Shown here: piece after piece, positions 8,872 through 14,993 of the stretch
Position numbering within the stretch: position 1 is the stretch's first letter
Layout: every line of letters begins with the position of its first letter
DNA from: Coemansia sp. RSA 1804
Lineage: Eukaryota; Kickxellomycota; Kickxellomycetes; Kickxellales; Kickxellaceae
Reading direction: 5' to 3'
DNA length: 14,993 bases
Assembly (NCBI GenBank): GCA_027578815.1
Contig: JANBTH010000547.1
Location: forward strand, 1 to 14,993
Notes under the pieces: generated by a model
Database searches by the model: none
What the model was told of the DNA's origin: nothing
The model's input: only the letters and a program-made list of their open reading frames with translations
Position numbers and translations under genes: made by a program

Positions 8872-9043
8872 TTGGAACGCCAGAATTCGCTACCAAAATG
8901 CAAAAAATGCGTGGCTTTGCTAGATTCTGTCAGAGAAAAGCATATTAAACATCTGTGTTTTTGCTTTACTTTTGCAAACATTAGATCCAGTATCAGCACT
9001 TGTAAATGACGGAGATAAAAGATAAAAGAAAAGAGCGGTGTAT

Positions 9044-10183
9044 CTATGCCATTATACACACAATGCTCAGCGCAATTCCAGCAGCAACGGTCCATGCGTG
9101 AAGGACCATGTGTGCTGCAGCGCTGGGCTTGTATCCAACAGGAACGCCCTCGTTAGTCAGGCCATAGCGCGAGCGGTACATGTTGAACCAAAACTGAGAC
9201 GGCACGATTCGGCCAGCACCTGGCGTTGGGTTGTTGACACCATAGTCGCTGTCAAAGAAATACAGCTGGTATCCGGAATCCTCAAAGAAAGCCACGCCGG
9301 GTGCGCCCTGGGTTACTGTGTCCCAGGTGTAGTTGCGCAGGGTACCAGGGATTCCCTTGGCAATATACCAGTTGCATAGGTCAGTGGAGCTGGTTGATGC
9401 ACTGCTGCCGGTGGGGAATCTACCACATATGCTCAGCTTTTTTGGAGGACGCTGCGTATCGGAGCTATAGTTCCAGCCAATGACAATCTGCTCGCCGATT
9501 CCAAACATTGGTGTGGGCACCAACTGGTAGTCAGGTGTCAGCAGAGAAACAGTCCCGGGCACACCCGTCTCCTCGTAGCTCTCATCAAACGACTCGCTGG
9601 AATCCTCGCTCGAGTTGCCATCGTCGGTCGGTGTGGGCTTCTCGCTAGAGCTGTCTTTGGAGTTGCTTCTCTCACTCGTGGCACTCTCGTCGCTGGTTGA
9701 CCCATGTTCCTCGTCTGACGAGCCATCAGCAGAGTTTGTCCTTGATGGCGCCGGCGTTGTTGCATGCTCATTGCTAGAAGCCGTCGCAGAGTTGTCCGTC
9801 GATGCGTCGGTATTGCTTCCATTGTTATCTATCGTGCCTCATGGCAGACATCATCGCAGAGACGGTCAATCTTGGTCAGTTGTCAGTTTATGCGTTTTCA
9901 CAATGCCGTTATGAAACTAGCAAGTAGCCATTCTTACATGAATGGTTATGTGTCTCATCTACTGCTCTTCCAGGAGACAAATACACAGCAGCAGCAGCAG
10001 CGGTAAATGCACAGCTCCCAGAGCAAACTCACGGAGGCTACTGCACAATCTAGTTTTGCTCTGAATAGCAAGAGGAACCCTCAACACAAGATACCTACCG
10101 TTTTGAGCAAGCGACGGAATGGCCAGACAAAGCACTGCAATCAGCGCCACAGCAATAAACCGATACAATGTAACACCCCGCAT
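9044..10183 (-). CDS. secreted, probably GPI-anchored surface protein with acidic Ser-rich stalk (DUF7137-like), paralogue B, two exons
   Basis: Exon 1 is 10099-10183, the intron is 9829-10098 (270 bases, GTAGGT...ATAG, phase 1) and exon 2 is 9044-9828, giving 289 residues. Residues 1-26 are a signal peptide (hydrophobic core FIAVALIAVLCLAIP, likely cut after SLA). Residues 29-117 form a stalk rich in Ser, Thr, Asp and Glu. Residues 118-262 are the domain shared with paralogue A: VIGWNYSSD, CNWYIAKG, YTWDTVT, YQLYFFDSDYG and FNMYRSRYGLTNEGVP. The C-terminus (about 268-289) is hydrophobic and ends at the stop, as in a GPI signal. The upstream frame of exon 2 reads through the whole stalk to a stop just beyond 9839, so exon 2 is much longer than the part starting at 9562. 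CTGAC branch-like motifs lie about 50 bases before the acceptor. An alternative upstream AG gives an immediate stop. It is probably extracellular, attached to membrane or wall; the molecular role is unknown. Confidence 0.82.
9986..10000. repeat. (CAG)5 run inside the intron of surface protein B
   Basis: Five CAG units on the plus strand (CTG on the coding strand) within the 270-base intron. It is not translated in the spliced model; if the intron were retained it would add to a hydrophobic Leu-rich tail. Confidence 0.7.
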
Positions 10184-10620
10184 TGTGTACTTTCAGAAAA
10201 ATGTATTCAGCTCACACTTGTTTGCTTATGTGCCAACGAAAGGTGTGTGGATATGCACGAAAAGAAAAAACGAGTGCCTTTCTTTTTGCCTGCGAGTCTA
10301 ATTAACAAACTATATCTGGCGCTAAAGGCTGTTCAAGCCTAAAATAAAAAACAGTAGACAAAAAAACAGTAAGTGAAAGAGTATAAAAAGATTTTACAGT
10401 GAGAAAAAATGCATGTTTTGCAATTGCAAAGAGTTCCTCTCAAAATGTCTTGAGGGAAAAAGGCACCCCATGCATGATGAAAATCTAAAAATAAACAACA
10501 GTGCTTTGGGACATTCAAAAATGTGCAAAAAGCAATGTATTTTTATTCTCCTTTTTCCAGCCAGCAAAAAAAAATAAAAAAAAACATCCAGATATATTAT
10601 CGCGGACAGATTTTATTATA
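10184..10620. other. divergent intergenic region between surface protein B and the cyanase gene
   Basis: 437 AT-rich bases between two start codons. It holds a TATAAAAAG at 10382-10390 (about 230 bases before the cyanase start, far for a TATA box) and an A-rich tract at about 10565-10586 just upstream of the cyanase gene. A 111-codon plus-strand frame (10007-10342) runs antisense through surface protein B into this region and is not called. I see no defined operator. Confidence 0.4.
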
Positions 10621-11234
10621 ATGAACGATCCCGAGTCCCTGCCGCTTGCATGCACTAAGCTGCTTCACGAGAAGACGCGTCAAAAACTAACGTAGGTATT
10701 AAAGCACTGTTTGTGCTTTATGGGCGTTTCCAAATTGCTTGAAATTCGACTTTAGCCGAAAAAAGAAGAAAATAGGCACACTTCTACGTCGTTGGTATTT
10801 ACCTACGCCAATATCAACACCTGCTTGACTTGAGACATTGTAGGTTTGCCCAGATTGCCGGACATATCTCACACGACGAGATATGGACCGCCGCCCTGTT
10901 CTACGGTCGTGCCGCTCCCTCTCTCAAGGATATCCAGCTACTTGCAGACCTTCTTAATCTCTCTGCGGAAACCCTGGAAGAAGACTTTCGGATTTCTGGC
11001 CCGCCGTTGCGCGAGACAACAATTTCACACACAACAGACCCGATTGTTTATCCGTTCCAAGAGGCGCTTGAGCTCTACAAGCCCGCCATCCGTTCAGTGG
11101 TGACTGAGAAGTTGGGCGATGGTGCGGTAAGTGCCCCGGACATGAAGATCCATGTTGAGAAGAACTCGACGGTCAAGGGGTGCGATATAAAGTTGGTTCT
11201 TGAGTCAAAATATATCCAATACCATAGCTGGTAA
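10621..11234 (+). CDS. cynS: cyanase (cyanate hydratase) family protein with altered active site, two exons
   Basis: Exon 1 is 10621-10691, the intron is 10692-10843 (152 bases, GTAGGT...TTGTAG, phase 2) and exon 2 is 10844-11234, giving 153 residues (E. coli CynS has 156). Cyanase converts cyanate plus bicarbonate to carbamate and CO2, and carbamate decays to ammonia and CO2; the enzyme is a decamer with active sites made of Arg96, Glu99 and Ser122 at subunit interfaces. The N-terminal helical part is well kept (FAQIAGHISHDEIWTAALFYG), as are TTDP and GDG. In the active-site segment the usual YRFYE reads YPFQE: Pro94 replaces the Arg, Glu97 is kept, and Ser120 is kept in GAVSAPD (usually GIISAI or similar). 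A Gly of the following VYG segment is also lost (LYK). Enzyme activity is therefore doubtful; it may be a structural remnant, a regulatory homologue or a young pseudoenzyme. The frame is intact and the splice restores the family sequence exactly. Confidence 0.88.
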
Positions 11235-11475
11235 AGAAAATCAACATGCCAATTGGATCAGCCGAACGGATAACTGACATCCTTCGATCTTCTGGCTCCC
11301 AAGCATAGCTTTATTTTAGTGCCTGGCCAAGCTCTGTTCAATTGCGTACAAACAGGCCATATTTCTATGTGGGCTATTTTCTGGTTGTTATAATAACAAG
11401 TGTGTGGATTTGCTGCATACTTTATTGAAATATAAATTTTAAAAACCCCACTCTGAAGAGCAAAAAGGCGTTAGC
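11235..11475. other. convergent 3' region between the cyanase gene and DRE2
   Basis: 241 bases of AT-rich 3' flank for both genes. It contains the DRE2 polyadenylation hexamer described separately. I saw no plus-strand AATAAA for the cyanase mRNA; variants such as AATATA near 11428 are present. Confidence 0.45.
11421..11426 (-). terminator. polyadenylation signal for DRE2
   Basis: The minus strand reads CAATAAAG 50 bases after the DRE2 stop codon, followed by TG-containing sequence. The position and match are good for a 3' end signal. Confidence 0.5.
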
Positions 11476-12510
11476 TTACATCGAAAGGTCATCGCGAAGC
11501 ATGTTTCCGCCAAGTGTAACCTTTTCGCCGGGCTCAAAGGCGGGCAGACCGATAAACGGACATTGTCCGCATCTGAACGCATCGCCGAGGCCACAGTTCC
11601 CACACGAGGACTTGAGGTTGACAACATCCACAGGCTTCTTCGGCTTCTTGGGTCTGCTGTCTTCTGGTTTGCATGCGACGCTTTCATCAAACTCGCCGCC
11701 ATCTGCAAGCCCACATGTGCAGTTCTTGCAGGCCCTCCGTCTTGTCTTGACTCCTTCAGGCCGGGCAAGGGACTCAGCACTGGGCTTGATCAGATCCTCA
11801 TCTTCCAGCAGCCCGTCTTGGTCCACGATCTCCGTTTCATCGTCCGATTCCACGTTAAGCATCCACACCCGTTTCTTCTCTGTATTGACAGAAGAGCTGT
11901 TGATGTTGTTCTGGCTCTTCTTTGTCTTTTTTCCAAACGACAGCGCTGTTGCCGCACCTACATCATACGACGGCTTCATTGCAGATATGGTTGCAGTCCA
12001 CAAGTGACCATCTGCTTGTGACACAAACAGACTGGGCTCGCCAAGTTTCCACTGCATCTCTGCAAGATAATGTAGCTCATTTGCGGAAACCAATTCCGTG
12101 GAATTAACCTCCGTCTCAACAAAGCCGGAAAACTTCAGTTGCTGAACAATGTCGTCTTTGGTGCGGGTCACTGGCGATGTTTGAAGCACACTGCCTGGAT
12201 CCAAGGCAAGCTCCTGAATAATCAGCTTTCCCTTTGGTTTTAGCGCCAAAAGAATGGACTCCAGAACCCGGTTGCTATGCTCCACCACCCGTGGCTCGAC
12301 TGGGCTCACAAGAACAATGTCGTATTTTGCACTTTCAAGCCTCACTGCGCCCTCGTCAATGCGGTCAACCTGCTCAAAGTCAACTCTGCCTGCAGACCCC
12401 ACCTGTGACAACAGCGTGCTGCGCAGCTTCTGGAGCGTGTCAAGGTTGTCTGTATTGGTATTGGTTCGAGCAACCAGTAAAACAGCTTGTCCTTCTTCGA
12501 TTTTGAACAT
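11476..12510 (-). CDS. DRE2: Dre2/anamorsin (CIAPIN1), electron carrier of cytosolic Fe-S assembly, with unusual Cys pattern
   Basis: A 344-residue single-exon protein. Dre2 receives electrons from the diflavin reductase Tah18 and feeds early cytosolic Fe-S protein assembly, and also helps ribonucleotide reductase cofactor formation. Residues 1 to about 165 form the methyltransferase-like domain (VLLVARTN, YDIVLVSPVEP, LLALKPKGKLIIQEL); a linker rich in Ser, Asp and Glu follows to about 250. The C-terminal domain holds ACKNCTCG (Cys261, 264, 266) and the twin CX2C motif CGNCGLGDAFRCGQC (Cys303, 306, 314, 317), followed by the family ending PFIGLPAFEPGEKVTL. In known members a first [2Fe-2S] Cys precedes CKNC/CKDC by about 8-10 residues; here residues 1-260 contain no Cys at all, and position 252 is Glu. 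An extra Cys280 lies downstream. The start MFKIEEGQAVLLV fits the family's position just before the first strand. It is divergent from the glucosidase gene. Confidence 0.95.
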   Translation of the reverse strand: MFKIEEGQAVLLVARTNTNTDNLDTLQKLRSTLLSQVGSAGRVDFEQVDRIDEGAVRLESAKYDIVLVSPVEPRVVEHSNRVLESILLALKPKGKLIIQELALDPGSVLQTSPVTRTKDDIVQQLKFSGFVETEVNSTELVSANELHYLAEMQWKLGEPSLFVSQADGHLWTATISAMKPSYDVGAATALSFGKKTKKSQNNINSSSVNTEKKRVWMLNVESDDETEIVDQDGLLEDEDLIKPSAESLARPEGVKTRRRACKNCTCGLADGGEFDESVACKPEDSRPKKPKKPVDVVNLKSSCGNCGLGDAFRCGQCPFIGLPAFEPGEKVTLGGNMLRDDLSM

Positions 12511-12544
12511 TTTGCAGTTTAATTTCTAAAAGACGATTGATAGC

Positions 12545-12552
12545 TTTATAAA
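12545..12552 (-). promoter_or_regulatory. possible TATA element of DRE2
   Basis: The palindrome TTTATAAA lies 35 bases upstream of the DRE2 start codon. If used as a TATA box it implies a near-leaderless mRNA, as for the similar element near surface protein A. A chance match is possible. Confidence 0.25.
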
Positions 12553-12805
12553 GGTAATAGTGGCAAAGTGTAAATATCATTTGAAAAACGCCAAAGAAAA
12601 GAAAAAGGCTTAGCCGTATTTTTCAAAATATAACAGTGAATGTTTTCCCACCAATTTGTCATCATTGGGATCATTGGATTTTTCATCAATTTCTCCCCAA
12701 AATGACAGATCCAAACCAACAAATCAAATCACCCCAATACCATTGCACTTTACTGACTTTAGAATCTTCTGATTTGATAAACAGCATTAGGGCAGAAAGC
12801 AAAGC

Positions 12806-12820
12806 AAAACAAAACAAAAC
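12806..12820 (+). repeat. (AAAAC)3 repeat
   Basis: Three perfect AAAAC units preceded by AAAGC variants, in the DRE2-glucosidase intergenic region. A simple repeat. Confidence 0.55.
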
Positions 12821-12963
12821 ACTTCTCCCTCCGTATCTGCCACATTGGCCAGGCTTGTTTATCCTTCATTTCCTACCATTGCCGGCTTCTGCTCAATCGC
12901 CTTGTTTGGCCAAAAAAAAAACCCATCTAGTAGGAGTAGATATAGTAGGCAAATACACGCAAG

Positions 12964-14993
12964 ATGAAGCTCAATTCGCCCTTTCGCATACGCAGCACCG
13001 CCCTGTTTTACATCGGCCTGTCGGCTTCGTTGCTAATTCAGGGAGCTCTTGCTGTTAAGCGAGGTGATTTCAAGACATGCGAACAAGCTGCCTTTTGTAG
13101 GCGCCATCGCTCGTTTGCCGATGCAATGGTTCAGTCATCCCAGTCGCAAGCCAAGGTTGATGCAACCAAGGAAAGCCCTGTACTGCACTCTGCATCGCCC
13201 TACCTGATTGCCAACAACACTGTGCGTCTTGACGGCCATACGCTTGTGGCTACGGTGATGCACAATGTCGACCAGGTTCCACTTACGCTTGAGGTGATCT
13301 TTATGGCCAACGGTGTAATTCGGCTGCGCATGCAGGAGGAGACGCCTCTGCTGCCCCGCTTTGACAAGACACAAAAGCATGTTCTTCGCGATGAAGGGAG
13401 GGCATTCGAGTATGCGTCTGTCAAGGATATCGAACATACCTATGAGCGTGTGGATGGGACAGTGGTGCACGTGGTTCGATATACCAACGAAGACTCTTCA
13501 GGATTTGGCGTCCGGATAGTCGAAAACCCCTGGTCGCTGTCCTATCTACACGATAACAAATCGGTTATCGAGCTCAACCATAAGGGGTTCTTTCAATTTG
13601 AGCATCTACGCCCCAAGCCTGGTGCTGACGAGCAAGGCGATGTTGATGGCGGATGGGAAGAGACATTCCATTCATGGACAGATTCTAAGCCCCGTGGTCC
13701 CGAGTCATTCGGTATGGACATACGCTTTAACGGTTTTGAGCACGTATATGGCATACCCGAACATTCGGCATCTCTGTCGCTAAAGACAACCCGCGATGAA
13801 AAGGAAGGATACAACGAACCTTATCGATTGTGGAATCTGGATGTTTTTGAGTACGAGCCTGACAATCCAATGGCCCTTTATGGATCCGTCCCCTTTATGG
13901 CGGCGCATAACCTCGAATCTACCGTCGGCGTTTTCTGGCTGAATGCAGCTGAAACATGGGTGGATGTCACGCGTGACAAAAGCAATGTTTTCAGCAACCT
14001 TTTGCGCCTGACAAGTGGGTCTGATAAGGAACAAGCTGTCAACACCCATTGGATTAGTGAATCAGGAGTACTGGATTTGTTTCTTTTGCCAGGAAAGTCT
14101 GTTACTGAGCTGTATAAGCAGTATTCTGCGCTTGTTGAACCCACCCGCCTACCCCGTGACTTTTCTCTCGGCTACCACCAATGCCGCTGGAATTATATCG
14201 ACCAGGACGATGTTTTGACGGTGAGCAAAAACATGCACGAGCACGATATCCCTTATGACTCGATATGGCTTGATATCGAGTATACTGACGGCAAGCGTTA
14301 CTTTACATGGGATTCTAGCAAATTCCCCGATCCGATTTCCATGCAAAAGCAGCTTTCGTACGACGGGCATAAGCTAGTCACGGTGATAGATCCCCACGTT
14401 AAACATGATTCCACATATCGCGTGTGGAAGGAGGGCGACGAGCATGGATACTTTATCAAGAACAAGGACGAAAGCGGCAACTTCCAGGGATGGTGCTGGC
14501 CAGGAGAATCCAACTGGGTCGATTACCTGAAGCCCGGAGCTATGGAGTGGACTGGAAAGCAGTATCATTTGGAAAAGTTCAACGGTTCAACATCGGATCT
14601 GTTTATATGGAATGACATGAACGAGCCGTCCATATTCAACGGGCCCGAAATCACAATGGGGAAAGATGTCAAACACTACGGAGGCTGGGAGCACCGCGAT
14701 CTGCACAACATTTATGGAATGATGTATCACAGAGCAACCTACGACGGCCTCTGCACACGCGAATCGCCCAGCAAGCGCCCCTTTATTCTCTCACGTGCGT
14801 ACTATGCTGGCTCGCAACGCTATGGCGCAATTTGGACTGGCGACAACACTGCTAACTGGGAGCACCTGCGTGCATCGATCCCAATGGTTCTAAGCAATAA
14901 TGTTGCTGGAATGCACTTTGCTGGTGCTGACATTGGCGGCTTTTTTGGAAACCCAGAAAAGGAACTCTTGGTTCGTTGGTATCAGCTCGGCAT
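12964..14993 (+). CDS. glucosidase II alpha subunit (GH31), 3' end cut by the window
   Basis: 676 codons are visible with no stop or intron; the family is usually over 900 residues, so roughly the last quarter is outside the window. Glucosidase II removes the two inner glucose residues from N-linked glycans in the endoplasmic reticulum, controlling calnexin-type folding cycles. The start at 12964 gives a signal peptide (FYIGLSASLLIQGALA) followed directly by VKRGDFKTCEQAAFCRRHR, the typical mature N-terminus of this subunit. The N-terminal beta domain includes YGIPEHSASLSLK and YNEPYRLWNLDVFEY. The catalytic barrel begins about SLGYHQCRWNY (402-411) and includes SIWLDIEYTDGKRYFTWD. The nucleophile is Asp551 in WNDMNEPS and the acid/base is Asp627 in IWTGDNTANW, both present. 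SRAYYAGSQRYG and FAGADIGGFFG are also typical. The family lacks an ER-retention signal on this subunit; the beta subunit provides it and is not in this window. Confidence 0.96.
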   Translation, partial: MKLNSPFRIRSTALFYIGLSASLLIQGALAVKRGDFKTCEQAAFCRRHRSFADAMVQSSQSQAKVDATKESPVLHSASPYLIANNTVRLDGHTLVATVMHNVDQVPLTLEVIFMANGVIRLRMQEETPLLPRFDKTQKHVLRDEGRAFEYASVKDIEHTYERVDGTVVHVVRYTNEDSSGFGVRIVENPWSLSYLHDNKSVIELNHKGFFQFEHLRPKPGADEQGDVDGGWEETFHSWTDSKPRGPESFGMDIRFNGFEHVYGIPEHSASLSLKTTRDEKEGYNEPYRLWNLDVFEYEPDNPMALYGSVPFMAAHNLESTVGVFWLNAAETWVDVTRDKSNVFSNLLRLTSGSDKEQAVNTHWISESGVLDLFLLPGKSVTELYKQYSALVEPTRLPRDFSLGYHQCRWNYIDQDDVLTVSKNMHEHDIPYDSIWLDIEYTDGKRYFTWDSSKFPDPISMQKQLSYDGHKLVTVIDPHVKHDSTYRVWKEGDEHGYFIKNKDESGNFQGWCWPGESNWVDYLKPGAMEWTGKQYHLEKFNGSTSDLFIWNDMNEPSIFNGPEITMGKDVKHYGGWEHRDLHNIYGMMYHRATYDGLCTRESPSKRPFILSRAYYAGSQRYGAIWTGDNTANWEHLRASIPMVLSNNVAGMHFAGADIGGFFGNPEKELLVRWYQLG

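Larger units (their letters stand above)
8307..9043. other. 737-base gap between the two surface-protein genes, with a GC-richer unassigned island
   Basis: The outer parts should be the promoter of surface protein A (from 8307 rightwards) and the 3' flank of surface protein B (from 9043 leftwards). The middle, about 8500-8850, is clearly richer in G and C than its AT-rich borders and carries short open frames on both strands. These include plus 8533-8727 (64 codons, second half with codon choice like the real genes) and minus 8557-8853 (98 codons). None resembles a protein I know. The minus strand also has a pyrimidine tract ending CAG at about 8417, which could be an acceptor for a 5' untranslated intron of surface protein A. 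I leave the island unassigned. Confidence 0.4.
12511..12963. other. divergent intergenic region between DRE2 and the glucosidase II gene
   Basis: 453 bases between start codons. Near DRE2 it is AT-rich with a palindromic TTTATAAA; in the middle is a run of AAAAC units (12806-12820), and just before the glucosidase start there is a 10-A run at about 12912. A 140-codon plus-strand frame (12636-13058) crosses it and overlaps the glucosidase start in another frame; I regard it as chance. Likely a shared promoter. Confidence 0.4.

Noticed and set aside
9538..9822. 94-codon minus-strand frame rich in Arg and Thr
   Set aside because: It overlaps the stalk of surface protein B in another frame; the stalk frame joins the signal-peptide exon and domain without a break.
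11501..12107. Several plus-strand frames of 61-168 codons
   Set aside because: They are antisense shadows of DRE2, whose conserved motifs fix the real strand.
12636..13058. 140-codon plus-strand frame overlapping the glucosidase start
   Set aside because: It lies mostly in the promoter and overlaps the signal peptide of a clear gene in another frame, with no recognisable domain. It could at most be a long upstream frame.
13465..13485. GGTTCGATATACC, resembling a tRNA B box
   Set aside because: It sits in the coding frame of the glucosidase gene, the spacing of the consensus is wrong, and no A box or acceptor stem is present.

Overview
This is a nuclear segment from a fungus. The evidence is a set of eukaryotic housekeeping genes, GT-AG introns of about 150-420 bases, genes packed on both strands with 240-740 base gaps, and two GPI-type cell-surface proteins of a fungus-like family. 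The mix of a cyanase, a UPF1 with a long SQ/TQ-rich tail and mostly intron-poor genes would fit an early-diverging lineage such as Kickxellomycotina (Coemansia-like). That placement is an inference from general features and is not proven. I see no rRNA, tRNA, transposon or CRISPR array.

Layout, left to right. (1) 117-1862, minus: F-box protein with degenerate leucine-rich repeats. (2) 2142-5570, minus: UPF1, the RNA helicase of nonsense-mediated mRNA decay, single exon. (3) 6130-6923, plus: NTF2, two exons, divergent from UPF1. (4) 7256-8306 and (5) 9044-10183, both minus: two related secreted, probably GPI-anchored proteins in tandem, each with a signal-peptide exon, a phase-1 intron and a main exon. 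A 737-base gap between them holds an unexplained GC-richer island. (6) 10621-11234, plus: a cyanase-family protein, two exons. (7) 11476-12510, minus: Dre2/anamorsin (CIAPIN1), single exon. (8) 12964 to the window end, plus: glucosidase II alpha subunit (GH31), truncated by the window edge.

The genes do not form an operon-like pathway. Shared functional themes are protein secretion and surface maturation (the glucosidase and the two surface proteins), RNA and nuclear transport (UPF1, NTF2), and cytosolic Fe-S assembly (Dre2). Three gene pairs are divergent over 437-559 base gaps (UPF1/NTF2, surface protein/cyanase, Dre2/glucosidase), so shared promoters are possible.

I did not find a clearly new multi-gene system. 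The most interesting signals are altered key residues in otherwise recognisable proteins. The cyanase has Pro where the catalytic Arg should be. Dre2 lacks the first Cys of its [2Fe-2S] motif but has a new Cys 14 residues downstream of the motif. The tandem surface-protein pair shares intron position and phase but has strongly diverged stalks. Four CDS structures (NTF2, both surface proteins, cyanase) were built by hand from splice sites and frame continuity; no transcript data were available.
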